Below, piece by piece: positions 1-5,531 of a stretch of DNA of 5,531 bases (the stretch's first letter is position 1; each line of letters opens with the position of its first letter). The notes beneath the pieces were generated by a model. The model saw only the letters and a program-made list of their open reading frames with translations. It was not told the origin of the DNA and ran no database searches. The position numbers were made by a program, and so were the translations under genes. The stretch lies in NCBI GenBank assembly GCA_017860765.1, contig JAGDMY010000114.1:1-5531 (forward strand), written 5' to 3'. This stretch comes from Chloroflexota bacterium (GTDB lineage: Bacteria > Chloroflexota > Dehalococcoidia > Dehalococcoidales > UBA3254).

Positions 1-146
1 CGAAGAGATTCGTTAAATCATCAGCAGGCGATTTTGACGCCGGGTTTAGAGCCCCCCTGGTCGGCGAACATAATCTGGAAGTCTACTCTGAGATCGGATT
101 ATCAAATCAGGACCTGGTAAATTTGAAGCAGGCGGATGTGATCTGA
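1..146 (+). CDS. Family III (CaiB/BaiF) CoA-transferase, C-terminal fragment
   Basis: This is the 3' end of a gene that begins left of the window. The first whole codon is at base 3, and 47 residues precede the TGA at 144-146. The tail contains APLVGEHNLEVYSEIGLS followed by a short helix-like end (NQDLVNLKQADVI). This is the standard C-terminus of family III CoA-transferases, where a 'P.LGEHN..VY.E.LG.S..E...L...GVI' pattern closes the protein. Such enzymes move CoA between carboxylic acids through an aspartyl-CoA thioester in the cytoplasm. The catalytic Asp lies outside the window, so activity cannot be judged. Only ten bases separate it from the next gene, a second CoA-transferase of the same family, so the two are probably co-transcribed and may form a pair. 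Family assignment rests on the tail alone but the motif is distinctive. The substrate is unknown. Confidence 0.82.
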   Translation, partial: KRFVKSSAGDFDAGFRAPLVGEHNLEVYSEIGLSNQDLVNLKQADVI

Positions 147-156
147 GAGGAGTCTG

Positions 157-1389
157 ATGTTGCCTATGGACCGGAACCAGGGCATTTTTAAAGGAGTTAC
201 CATCACCTCGTTCTCCTGGGCGGTGGTCGGTCCTCTCACGATGAAATATTTCGCGGATTACGGCGCCACTGTCATCCGGGTAGAGACGAACAGGCGGCCG
301 TGCACACTGCGGATTTCAACCCCCTACAAGGACGGAAAGCCAGGCCTTAACCGCAGTGGCTATTTCAATCATTTTAGCAGCAATATTCTCAGCCTGGCCC
401 TTAATATGGAACATCCCCGGGCCCAGGAAGTAATCAGGATGCTGGTCCTTAAATCAGATGTAGTGATGGAAAATTTTACCCCGGGTGTCATCGAAAAATG
501 GGGCCTGGACTATGAAAAGCTTAAAAGCCTTAAACCGGACATCATTATGCTCAGACAAAGCGGGTTCGGATCGCAGGGTCCCAATTCACGGCAGCCGGCC
601 TTCGGTATGATACTGGCCGCTATGGCGGGTATTCCCAACTTCATCGGCTGGCCGGACCGGGGGCCACTTCCTATCGGCGTATCGGCTTATACGGACTGCA
701 TTTCACCGCGCTTTGCGGCGGCCTCGCTCATCGCGGCCCTGGACTATCGGCGCAAGACCGGCCGCGGACAGCTGCTGGATATCTCGCAGTTTGAAACTGC
801 CCTTAGTTTTATTTTACCAGCTATCCTCGACTATCAGGCCAACGGAAGTGAACCTGTCCACCAGGGGAATTCCGGTCCCGGCGCCGCACCCCATGGCGTC
901 TATCCTTGCCGGGGCCAGGACACCTGGTGCGCCATCGCCGCCTCAGATGATAAACAGTGGACAGCCCTATGCCGGGAGATGGGCCGGCCGGACCTGGCCG
1001 ATGATCCTAGGTTTTGCACCTTTTTAAAGAGGAAAAAGAACGCTGAAGATCTTGACTGCATTCTCGGAGAGTGGACGGCCCGGTTCACCTCTGAAGAGGT
1101 TATGTTGCGCCTGCAAGCGGCCGGGGTGCCAGCGGGCATGGTAAAGAATATCGCCGAAGTCTATATCGACCCTCAGCTGAGGCAGCGAAATTTGTTCTGG
1201 AATATCCCCCACCCTGAGATGGGAAACTTTACTCATCTCGGGGCGGGATTCACTTTATCAAAAACGCCCGCTCAAGCTTTTAGCCCCAGCCCTGGACTAG
1301 GGGAGCATACCGAGTATATTCTGACCAAATTGCTGGGAATGAAAGATGAGGAATTTGCTGAGCTGGCAGGAACGGGCCTGTTTGAATAA
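157..1389 (+). CDS. Family III (CaiB/BaiF) CoA-transferase, complete, 410 aa
   Basis: This is a predicted cytoplasmic enzyme that transfers CoA from an acyl-CoA donor to a carboxylic acid. The N-terminal block SFSWAVVGPLTMKYFADYGA (about residues 18-37), followed by TVIRVE, is the family's CoA-binding opening. ENFTPGVIEKWGLDYEKL (105-122) and LKPDIIMLRQSGFGSQGP (125-142) are core motifs. YTD places the expected catalytic Asp at residue 180, followed by AALDYRRKTGRGQLLDIS (193-210). The C-terminus holds AAGVPAG (321-327) and SPGLGEHTEYIL (378-389). Its 410 residues are normal for the family. AGAGGAG at 146-152 precedes ATG 157 by four bases; the ATG at 166 is a possible alternative that would remove three residues. 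The SFSWAVVGP and PYKDGKPGLNRSGYF blocks resemble, from memory, the branch holding benzylsuccinate-type CoA-transferases (BbsE/BbsF). That is only a hint of substrate class. The SDR gene follows after ten bases. Confidence 0.93.
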   Translation: MLPMDRNQGIFKGVTITSFSWAVVGPLTMKYFADYGATVIRVETNRRPCTLRISTPYKDGKPGLNRSGYFNHFSSNILSLALNMEHPRAQEVIRMLVLKSDVVMENFTPGVIEKWGLDYEKLKSLKPDIIMLRQSGFGSQGPNSRQPAFGMILAAMAGIPNFIGWPDRGPLPIGVSAYTDCISPRFAAASLIAALDYRRKTGRGQLLDISQFETALSFILPAILDYQANGSEPVHQGNSGPGAAPHGVYPCRGQDTWCAIAASDDKQWTALCREMGRPDLADDPRFCTFLKRKKNAEDLDCILGEWTARFTSEEVMLRLQAAGVPAGMVKNIAEVYIDPQLRQRNLFWNIPHPEMGNFTHLGAGFTLSKTPAQAFSPSPGLGEHTEYILTKLLGMKDEEFAELAGTGLFE

Positions 1390-1394
1390 GGAGG
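1388..1394 (+). promoter_or_regulatory. Ribosome binding site that fixes the SDR start
   Basis: AAGGAGG overlaps the TAA stop of the CoA-transferase (1387-1389) and lies five bases before ATG 1400. This near-ideal site supports a start at 1400. The in-frame ATG at 1346 would add 18 residues unlike any SDR N-terminus and overlap the previous gene by more than 40 bases. Confidence 0.85.
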
Positions 1395-1399
1395 AAAAG

Positions 1400-2182
1400 A
1401 TGCTGCTGAAAGATAGGGTAGCTATCGTAACCGGAAGCTCTATGGGCATCGGTAAGGGCATTGCCCTCAAATTTGCCGCTGAAGGGTCCTCCCTGGTCCT
1501 GGTGGATATTTCTGAAAGCGAAGGCCAGAAAACCGCCCAGGAAATTATCCGCCTCGGCGGAAAAGGTATTTTTATTAAGTGCGATGTAACCCGGAATTCT
1601 CAAGTCCAGGCCATGGTAGGCCAGGCTCTCGAGAAATTTAATCATATCGATATCCTGGTCAACTGTGCCGGAGGAGTGCCCGGGCTGGGAGCTGAGACGA
1701 TTGATGATGTCGACGAAGAAGCCTGGGACAGGATTGTGGACCTTAATCTGAAAAGCGTTTACCTGTGCTGCAAGGCCGTCATACCCCATCTGCGGCAGCG
1801 CCGCTATGGCAGAATTATCAATATCTCATCCATGGGAGCCATTCACCCGCCAGCCTCCCTGGTGCACTATCATTCCGCCAAGGCCGGGGTGCTGGGTCTT
1901 ACCGTCAATCTGGCCCTGGAACTGGCCCGCTATAATGTGACCGTCAACGCTATCCTGCCAGGACCCATCCTCACCCCTTTCTGGGAGCCGGTCACTAAGG
2001 GGATTGCGGACAAAGAGGCCTTTTTCGCCGAGGTGGCCCGACGTGAGGTGCCGATGCAGAGGATGGGCACCCCTGAGGATGTTGCCGGGACTGCCTTATT
2101 CCTGGCCTCCGACCTTTCTGCTTACATTACCGGAGAGTCGATTTTTGTCGGTGGCGGCTTGCCTTTACCGGTCAAAGCGTGA
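1400..2182 (+). CDS. Short-chain dehydrogenase/reductase (SDR), classical type, 260 aa
   Basis: This is a predicted soluble NAD(P)-dependent oxidoreductase acting on an alcohol/ketone pair. It carries the full classical SDR set. The Rossmann glycine motif TGSSMGIG is at 11-18. Asp36 ends the second strand, which favours NAD(H) over NADP(H). Asp62-Val63 contacts adenine, and NCAG is at 88-91. The catalytic tetrad is Asn116, Ser144, Tyr157 and Lys161 (YHSAK), and PG is at 187-188. The C-terminal ITGESIFVGGG block is at 243-253. Length is typical. The start at 1400 gives MLLKDRVAIVTG, a normal SDR opening. Its position between CoA-transferases and HyuA/HyuB genes suggests it oxidises a hydroxy intermediate to a ketone, or works on a hydroxyacyl-CoA; this is inference. 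A collapsed paralogue lies directly downstream. FabG-like reductase activity is possible, but the context argues against a role in fatty acid synthesis. Confidence 0.94.
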   Translation: MLLKDRVAIVTGSSMGIGKGIALKFAAEGSSLVLVDISESEGQKTAQEIIRLGGKGIFIKCDVTRNSQVQAMVGQALEKFNHIDILVNCAGGVPGLGAETIDDVDEEAWDRIVDLNLKSVYLCCKAVIPHLRQRRYGRIINISSMGAIHPPASLVHYHSAKAGVLGLTVNLALELARYNVTVNAILPGPILTPFWEPVTKGIADKEAFFAEVARREVPMQRMGTPEDVAGTALFLASDLSAYITGESIFVGGGLPLPVKA

Positions 2183-2198
2183 GGCTGGCGATAGGCTC

Positions 2199-2206
2199 AA
2201 AGGAGG
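2199..2206 (+). promoter_or_regulatory. Ribosome binding site of the SDR remnant
   Basis: AAAGGAGG precedes two adjacent ATG codons (2209 and 2212). From AAGGAGG to the second ATG the spacing equals that of the intact SDR gene (1388-1402 against 2200-2214), so 2212 is the likely ancestral start. The site is as strong as any in the window although the frame behind it is only 29 codons. Confidence 0.72.
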
Positions 2207-2211
2207 AGATG

Positions 2212-2301
2212 ATGCTATTAAAGGACAGGGGTGTGACCGGTCAGGTTCTGACGGTTGCCGGAGGCCAACCTCTGCCAGTCTTAAAAGGAGACAACCGATG
2301 A
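2212..2301 (+). pseudogene. Internally deleted SDR gene: start fused in frame to end, 29 codons
   Basis: The frame from ATG 2212 (or the adjacent ATG 2209) to TGA 2299-2301 encodes 29 residues. Residues 1-6 are MLLKDR, identical to the first six of the intact SDR upstream. Residues 8-18 read VTGQVLTVAGG, a standard SDR C-terminal cofactor-loop motif, followed by QPLPV as in the intact enzyme's LPLPV. From the ribosome site through codon 6 the DNA matches the intact gene at 24 of 31 positions (1388-1418 against 2200-2230). The C-terminal blocks match at 9 of 16 residues. About 235 residues of a normal SDR are missing between codons 6 and 9, including every catalytic residue, so it cannot be an enzyme. 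The frame stays open and its stop overlaps the HyuA start as ATGA, which was probably the original gene junction. Alternatives are a coupling leader peptide or an assembly collapse between two similar SDR genes. Confidence 0.78.
2283..2290 (+). promoter_or_regulatory. Ribosome binding site that fixes the HyuA start
   Basis: AAAAGGAG lies seven bases before ATG 2298, inside the SDR remnant frame. It supports a start at 2298, where the protein begins MKRIGVDIGGTFTD as HyuA proteins do. The same frame is open upstream to 2004, but that part overlaps the SDR gene and has no family resemblance. Confidence 0.85.
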
Positions 2302-4334
2302 AGCGTATTGGGGTCGATATAGGCGGGACCTTCACCGATATCATGATAGTGGACGATTTGACGCTGCAGACGATGTCCGAGAAAGTGCGCACTACACCCG
2401 GGGATATCAGCCAGGGCGTAATAGATGCCGTCCGTAAAAGTAAAGTCGATATGTCTGAAGTGATCCTTTTTATCCATGGGACCACCGCCGGCATTAATAC
2501 TGTGGTCCAGGGGAAGGGGTCCCGGGTAGGACTGATCACCACCAGGGGCTTCATCGACGTTCTGGAAATGGCCCGGGGAGACCGCAAAGAGCTGTATGAC
2601 TATATGTGGAAAAAACCCCAACCCCTGGTGCCCAGGTACCTTCGCCTGGCGGTAAGCGAGAGGACCAGTTTCCAGGGAGAAATCATAGAGAAACTGGATG
2701 AGACTGAAACCCGGGAAGTGATCGGGAAACTCAAACAAAACGGAGCCGAAGCCGTGGCCGTCTGCCTTTTGCATTCCTACGCCAACCCTGCTCATGAGCT
2801 GAGAGTGGGAGAGCTGGTTAAAGAGGTCTGGCCGGAAGCTCCGCTATCCCTCAGCCACCTGGTAGCCCGTGAAATCCGGGAATATGAGCGCATGAGCACT
2901 ACGGTTATCAATGCCTATATTGAGCAAGCCATAATTCATTATATTGATCACCTGAACGGGGAACTCCGGGGAGCCGGGTTTAAAGGTCAGCTTTTAATCC
3001 TGGGCCCGGCCGGAGTGCTGGGAGTTGAGGCGATCAAGCAAAAAACCATCCATAGCCTCTCCTCCGGACCAACGGGCGGTGCGGCCGGGGCAGCCCACCT
3101 GGCAGCCTTATGCGGAGTCAAGGATGTAGTCAGCATGGATGTCGGCGGGACGACCTTTGATGTCTCCATCACTAAAGAGGGGCTGAATCTGGTCAAGCAC
3201 CAGACAGAACTGATGGGTTATCCGCTGCTTATGGCAGGCACGGATATCCATTCCATTGGCGCCGGCGGCGGGAGCATCGCCAGAGTTGACCAGGCCGGAC
3301 TCCTTACCGTAGGGCCGGAAAGCGCCGGCGCTAAACCCGGGCCTATGGCTTATGATATGGGTGGGGCGGAGCCGACAGTCACAGACGCCGCGCTGGTTAA
3401 TGGACTGATTGACCCTGGCTATTTCGCCGGCGGCTCCATCCAGCTTAACGCCAGCCTGGCTGTGAAGGGGGTCAGCACCATTGCAGAGAAGCTGGGGCTG
3501 GGCTTAAATAAAGCTGCTGAAGGTATTCTGACGGTTGCGGCTCATAATATGACTAACGCCACCTCGGAAATACTGGTGGGGCAGGGCTTCGACCCGCGGG
3601 ACTTCGTTCTAATGTCTTTCGGCGGAGGCGGCGGCATCTTTGCCGCCTATATCGCTAAGGGCCTTTCCATCCCGCGCATCATTATCCCCACCGGTCCAGG
3701 GGTATTCTGCGCCAGAGGTATACTGACCATGAACCTGGTCCACACCTATGCCTGGGCTTTTCAAAAGGACCTGGACCAGTTCGACCTGGGCGAGATTGAG
3801 GATATCTACCGGGAAATGGAAAGATCCGCTTCTAAGACTCTGGCGGAGGAAGGCATGACGCCGGAGACTATGGAATTTTTGCGTTCTCTGGATATTTTCT
3901 ATGAAGGACAGAGGTATTATATAGAGACTCCTGTTCCTGGCGGAAGGTTAAAAGAAGACAGCCAGGTCAAGGAAAAAATCTCGGCCTCATTTAAGCAACT
4001 ATATAACCAGCGGTATGGCCACCTTATCGAAGCCCCGTTGAGGACCATCAATGTCAGGTTAAAAGCCATCGGCAAGCTGAAAGGAATTCCCGTACCGGAG
4101 ATAGAACACGGAGATAAAATACCCCCTGGCGCCTTGAAAAAGAGAAGAAAAATATTTCTGGAAGGGCAATCGATCGATGTTGCAGTGTACGAGAGGGACG
4201 CTCTGCTCTGGGGGAATACTATTCAGGGCCCGGCCATAGTCGAGGAACCCTTCCATGTCACCATCCTGATGCCCGGCCAGGAACTCCAGGTTGATAATAT
4301 TGGGAACTTGATTATCCAGAAAGGGGGTAATTAG
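2298..4334 (+). CDS. HyuA-family ATP-binding subunit (hydantoinase/oxoprolinase/ketone carboxylase type), 678 aa
   Basis: This is the predicted ATP-using subunit of a two-part HyuA/HyuB enzyme. In this family the subunit phosphorylates a carbonyl-type substrate and belongs to the sugar kinase/actin-like fold. DIGGTFTD (7-14) is the first phosphate loop. HGTT (60-63) falls in the next conserved block. SGPTGGAAGA (256-265) and DVGGTTFDVS (281-290) form the second ATPase half. IGAGGGSIA (320-328), VGPESAGAKPGP (338-349) and TVTDA (360-364) are hallmark hydantoinase A motifs. FGGGGG (441-446) and the C-terminal GPAIVEE (644-650) also fit. Its 678 residues are normal for the family. The stop TAG touches the ATG of the HyuB gene, as expected for subunits made together. 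Hydantoinases, 5-oxoprolinase, N-methylhydantoinase, acetone carboxylase and acetophenone carboxylase all share this architecture. The CoA-transferase and SDR neighbours favour a carboxylase role, but substrate is not shown by the sequence. Confidence 0.93.
   Translation: MKRIGVDIGGTFTDIMIVDDLTLQTMSEKVRTTPGDISQGVIDAVRKSKVDMSEVILFIHGTTAGINTVVQGKGSRVGLITTRGFIDVLEMARGDRKELYDYMWKKPQPLVPRYLRLAVSERTSFQGEIIEKLDETETREVIGKLKQNGAEAVAVCLLHSYANPAHELRVGELVKEVWPEAPLSLSHLVAREIREYERMSTTVINAYIEQAIIHYIDHLNGELRGAGFKGQLLILGPAGVLGVEAIKQKTIHSLSSGPTGGAAGAAHLAALCGVKDVVSMDVGGTTFDVSITKEGLNLVKHQTELMGYPLLMAGTDIHSIGAGGGSIARVDQAGLLTVGPESAGAKPGPMAYDMGGAEPTVTDAALVNGLIDPGYFAGGSIQLNASLAVKGVSTIAEKLGLGLNKAAEGILTVAAHNMTNATSEILVGQGFDPRDFVLMSFGGGGGIFAAYIAKGLSIPRIIIPTGPGVFCARGILTMNLVHTYAWAFQKDLDQFDLGEIEDIYREMERSASKTLAEEGMTPETMEFLRSLDIFYEGQRYYIETPVPGGRLKEDSQVKEKISASFKQLYNQRYGHLIEAPLRTINVRLKAIGKLKGIPVPEIEHGDKIPPGALKKRRKIFLEGQSIDVAVYERDALLWGNTIQGPAIVEEPFHVTILMPGQELQVDNIGNLIIQKGGN
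4321..4328 (+). promoter_or_regulatory. Ribosome binding site of the HyuB gene, inside the end of the HyuA gene
   Basis: AAGGGGGT lies six bases before ATG 4335, and the HyuA stop TAG (4332-4334) directly abuts that ATG. The motif is purine-rich but not a perfect Shine-Dalgarno, so HyuB translation probably depends partly on ribosomes finishing HyuA. Confidence 0.6.
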
Positions 4335-5531
4335 ATGGCTCAAGCAGACCCGATTACCTTTGCCGTGGTACGCAATAAGTTTATCTCCATCGCCAACGGA
4401 ATGCAGGAGATCGGTTTCCGGACAGGTGTGACTACTTTCATGTATGAAATTATGGACTGCTCATTTTCCATCCTGGACTCGGATGCTGGTGTTATTGCTC
4501 AATCCCATGGAATGCTGCTCTTTCTGGGCAGCCTGGGTCCGGCGGTGAAAAACTGTCTGGACGCAGTAGGCCAGGAAAATATCCAATCCGGGGATGTCAT
4601 TGTTTCGACGGTCCCGGATATTACCGGTTCCCATACTTCGGATGCTGTGGTCTTTACACCCATTGTTTTCCACGGCCAGACCTTCGGCTACGCCGCCACC
4701 AAAGCGCATTGGCTGGACCTGGGTGCTAAAAGCACTTATCCCACAGATGCTGAGAGTATCTACCAGGAGGGCCTGCGTATTCCGCCTTTGAGGCTATACC
4801 GGGCGGGCGAGCTTCAGAAAGACGTCTGGGCGATTATCAAGACCAACTCCCGGGCACCGGACCTGGTCTGGGGCGATATGCAGGCCCAGGTCGCTGGCTG
4901 CCGCTATGCCGAAAGCCAGGTAACGGACCTCCTGGGAAAATATGGATTTGACACGGTGAAAGAAATCATCAGTGAAATGTACAATTACAGTGAAAAAATA
5001 ACCCGCCTGGCGATTGATAAAATCCCGGAAGGCACCTGGACAGCCGAGGACTATATCGATAATAATGGCATTGATTTAAACAAACCGATCCTCACCAAAC
5101 TCAGTGTGACCGTTAAGGGCAGCGATATTACGCTGGACTTATCCGGCTCGGACCCAGAGCAGCCCGGCCCCACCAACGGGCTCTGGGTAACCACTCTGTC
5201 AGCGGCGAGATCGGCGGTCAAGGCTATCACCAATCCCAAGTTCCCCGCCAACGAGGGATTCAACAGGCCCGTCAAGGTCATCGCGCCCAGAGGCAGTGTG
5301 TATAATGCCAGCCCGACGGTGCCTTCATTCTTATGCGGGAATGTAGCCCAGACGATTCTCGAGCTGGTCAATCGGGCACTGTACAGGGTCTTGCCGGAGA
5401 GAATACCGGCCTGCTCGGGCGGCGATGTCGTGGGCAATGGGTTTTTCGGCACCGGTCAGGGACCCGGAAAATACTGGGGTACCATCACCCCCAGCATCAT
5501 CGGGCATGGGGCCGATTTCCGTTCGGATGGC
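4335..5531 (+). CDS. HyuB-family subunit (hydantoinase B/oxoprolinase/ketone carboxylase type), 3'-truncated by the window
   Basis: The frame stays open for 399 codons to the right edge. Family members usually run beyond 500 residues, so roughly a quarter to a third is missing. This is the predicted catalytic partner of the HyuA subunit. ADPITFAVVRNKFISIANGM (4-23) is the typical HyuB opening. Next come the block ending in LGSLGPAV (64-71), GDVIVSTVPDITGSH (86-100), the KAHWLDLGA block (123-131), VWGDMQAQVAGCR (178-190), DLSGSDPEQPGPTNG (268-282) and NEGFNRPVKVIAP (306-318). His100, Asp103 and His125 are spaced 3 and 22 apart, the spacing I recall for the Mn ligands of acetone carboxylase alpha (His150, Asp153, His175). 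The usual NDPY motif before the first His reads TVPD here (92-95). The ATG at 4335 follows the HyuA stop without a gap. Substrate is undetermined; a divergent carboxylase and a hydrolase both remain possible. Confidence 0.9.
   Translation, partial: MAQADPITFAVVRNKFISIANGMQEIGFRTGVTTFMYEIMDCSFSILDSDAGVIAQSHGMLLFLGSLGPAVKNCLDAVGQENIQSGDVIVSTVPDITGSHTSDAVVFTPIVFHGQTFGYAATKAHWLDLGAKSTYPTDAESIYQEGLRIPPLRLYRAGELQKDVWAIIKTNSRAPDLVWGDMQAQVAGCRYAESQVTDLLGKYGFDTVKEIISEMYNYSEKITRLAIDKIPEGTWTAEDYIDNNGIDLNKPILTKLSVTVKGSDITLDLSGSDPEQPGPTNGLWVTTLSAARSAVKAITNPKFPANEGFNRPVKVIAPRGSVYNASPTVPSFLCGNVAQTILELVNRALYRVLPERIPACSGGDVVGNGFFGTGQGPGKYWGTITPSIIGHGADFRSDG

Noticed and set aside
147..156. Possible promoter or terminator between the two CoA-transferase genes
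   Set aside because: Only ten bases, filled by the ribosome binding site; no room for either signal.
1346..1399. Earlier in-frame ATG for the SDR gene
   Set aside because: It adds 18 residues unlike SDR proteins and lies within the CoA-transferase; AAGGAGG at 1388-1394 supports 1400.
1280..1789. Long antisense open frame (169 codons) across the CoA-transferase/SDR junction
   Set aside because: It is opposite two genes with full family motifs, spans their junction, and its translation shows no recognisable domain.
2240..2252. Small inverted repeat GTCAG-GTT-CTGAC between the SDR and HyuA genes
   Set aside because: A five-base stem with a three-base loop and no T-run is too weak for a terminator, and it lies within codons of the SDR remnant.
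2246..2258. Thirteen-base direct repeat TTCTGACGGTTGC, also at 3526-3538
   Set aside because: Both copies encode a similar Leu-Thr-Val-Ala stretch in unrelated proteins; the flanks do not match, so chance is the simplest explanation.
2004..2297. Upstream extension of the HyuA reading frame with its own ATG at 2004
   Set aside because: It overlaps the well-supported SDR gene, its translation is Arg/Pro-rich with no family motif, and ATG 2298 has a good ribosome site and yields the canonical MKRIGVDIGGTFTD start.
2241..2795. Long antisense open frame (184 codons) opposite the start of the HyuA gene
   Set aside because: It is explained as a shadow of the HyuA coding strand; no domain or convincing start context was seen.
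5051..5452. Antisense open frame (133 codons) opposite the HyuB gene
   Set aside because: It is a shadow of HyuB coding sequence with conserved motifs on the + strand; its translation is low-complexity without a known domain.

Overview
The window is a single gene string, all on the + strand. It carries part of what looks like a catabolic operon of an anaerobic or facultative bacterium. By eye the base composition is in the mid-50s % GC. Shine-Dalgarno sites are strong (AAGGAGG type), and genes are separated by 10 bases or fewer or overlap, apart from one 115-base gap. Family III CoA-transferases together with HyuA/HyuB-type genes recall anaerobic degraders such as Desulfobacterota, Peptococcaceae-like Firmicutes or Chloroflexota. 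The sequence alone does not decide among these. No rRNA, tRNA, CRISPR array, insertion sequence, promoter or terminator was found.

Layout: (1) bases 1-146 are the C-terminal end of a family III (CaiB/BaiF) CoA-transferase. (2) Bases 157-1389 are a complete second family III CoA-transferase of 410 aa. (3) Bases 1400-2182 are a complete short-chain dehydrogenase/reductase (SDR) of 260 aa. (4) Bases 2212-2301 are a 29-codon open frame. It joins an SDR start (MLLKDR) to an SDR end (VTGQVLTVAGG) and appears to be an internally deleted second SDR gene. It overlaps the next start by ATGA. (5) Bases 2298-4334 are a complete HyuA-family ATP-dependent subunit of 678 aa. (6) Bases 4335-5531 are a HyuB-family subunit, open at the right edge, with 399 codons visible.

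How the genes may work together (inference): the same functions occur in anaerobic ketone and aromatic pathways. There an SDR oxidises a secondary alcohol to a ketone, a HyuA/HyuB-related carboxylase adds CO2 using ATP to give a beta-keto acid, and the acid is activated to a CoA thioester. Here two adjacent CoA-transferases could do the activation. The HyuB part keeps His100, Asp103 and His125, with spacing that matches the metal ligands I recall for acetone carboxylase. Hydantoin or 5-oxoproline type hydrolysis remains an alternative, and no substrate can be read from the sequence.

The most unusual item is the collapsed SDR at 2212-2301. It keeps a good ribosome binding site, an uninterrupted frame and stop-start coupling to the HyuA gene, although nearly all of the enzyme is gone.
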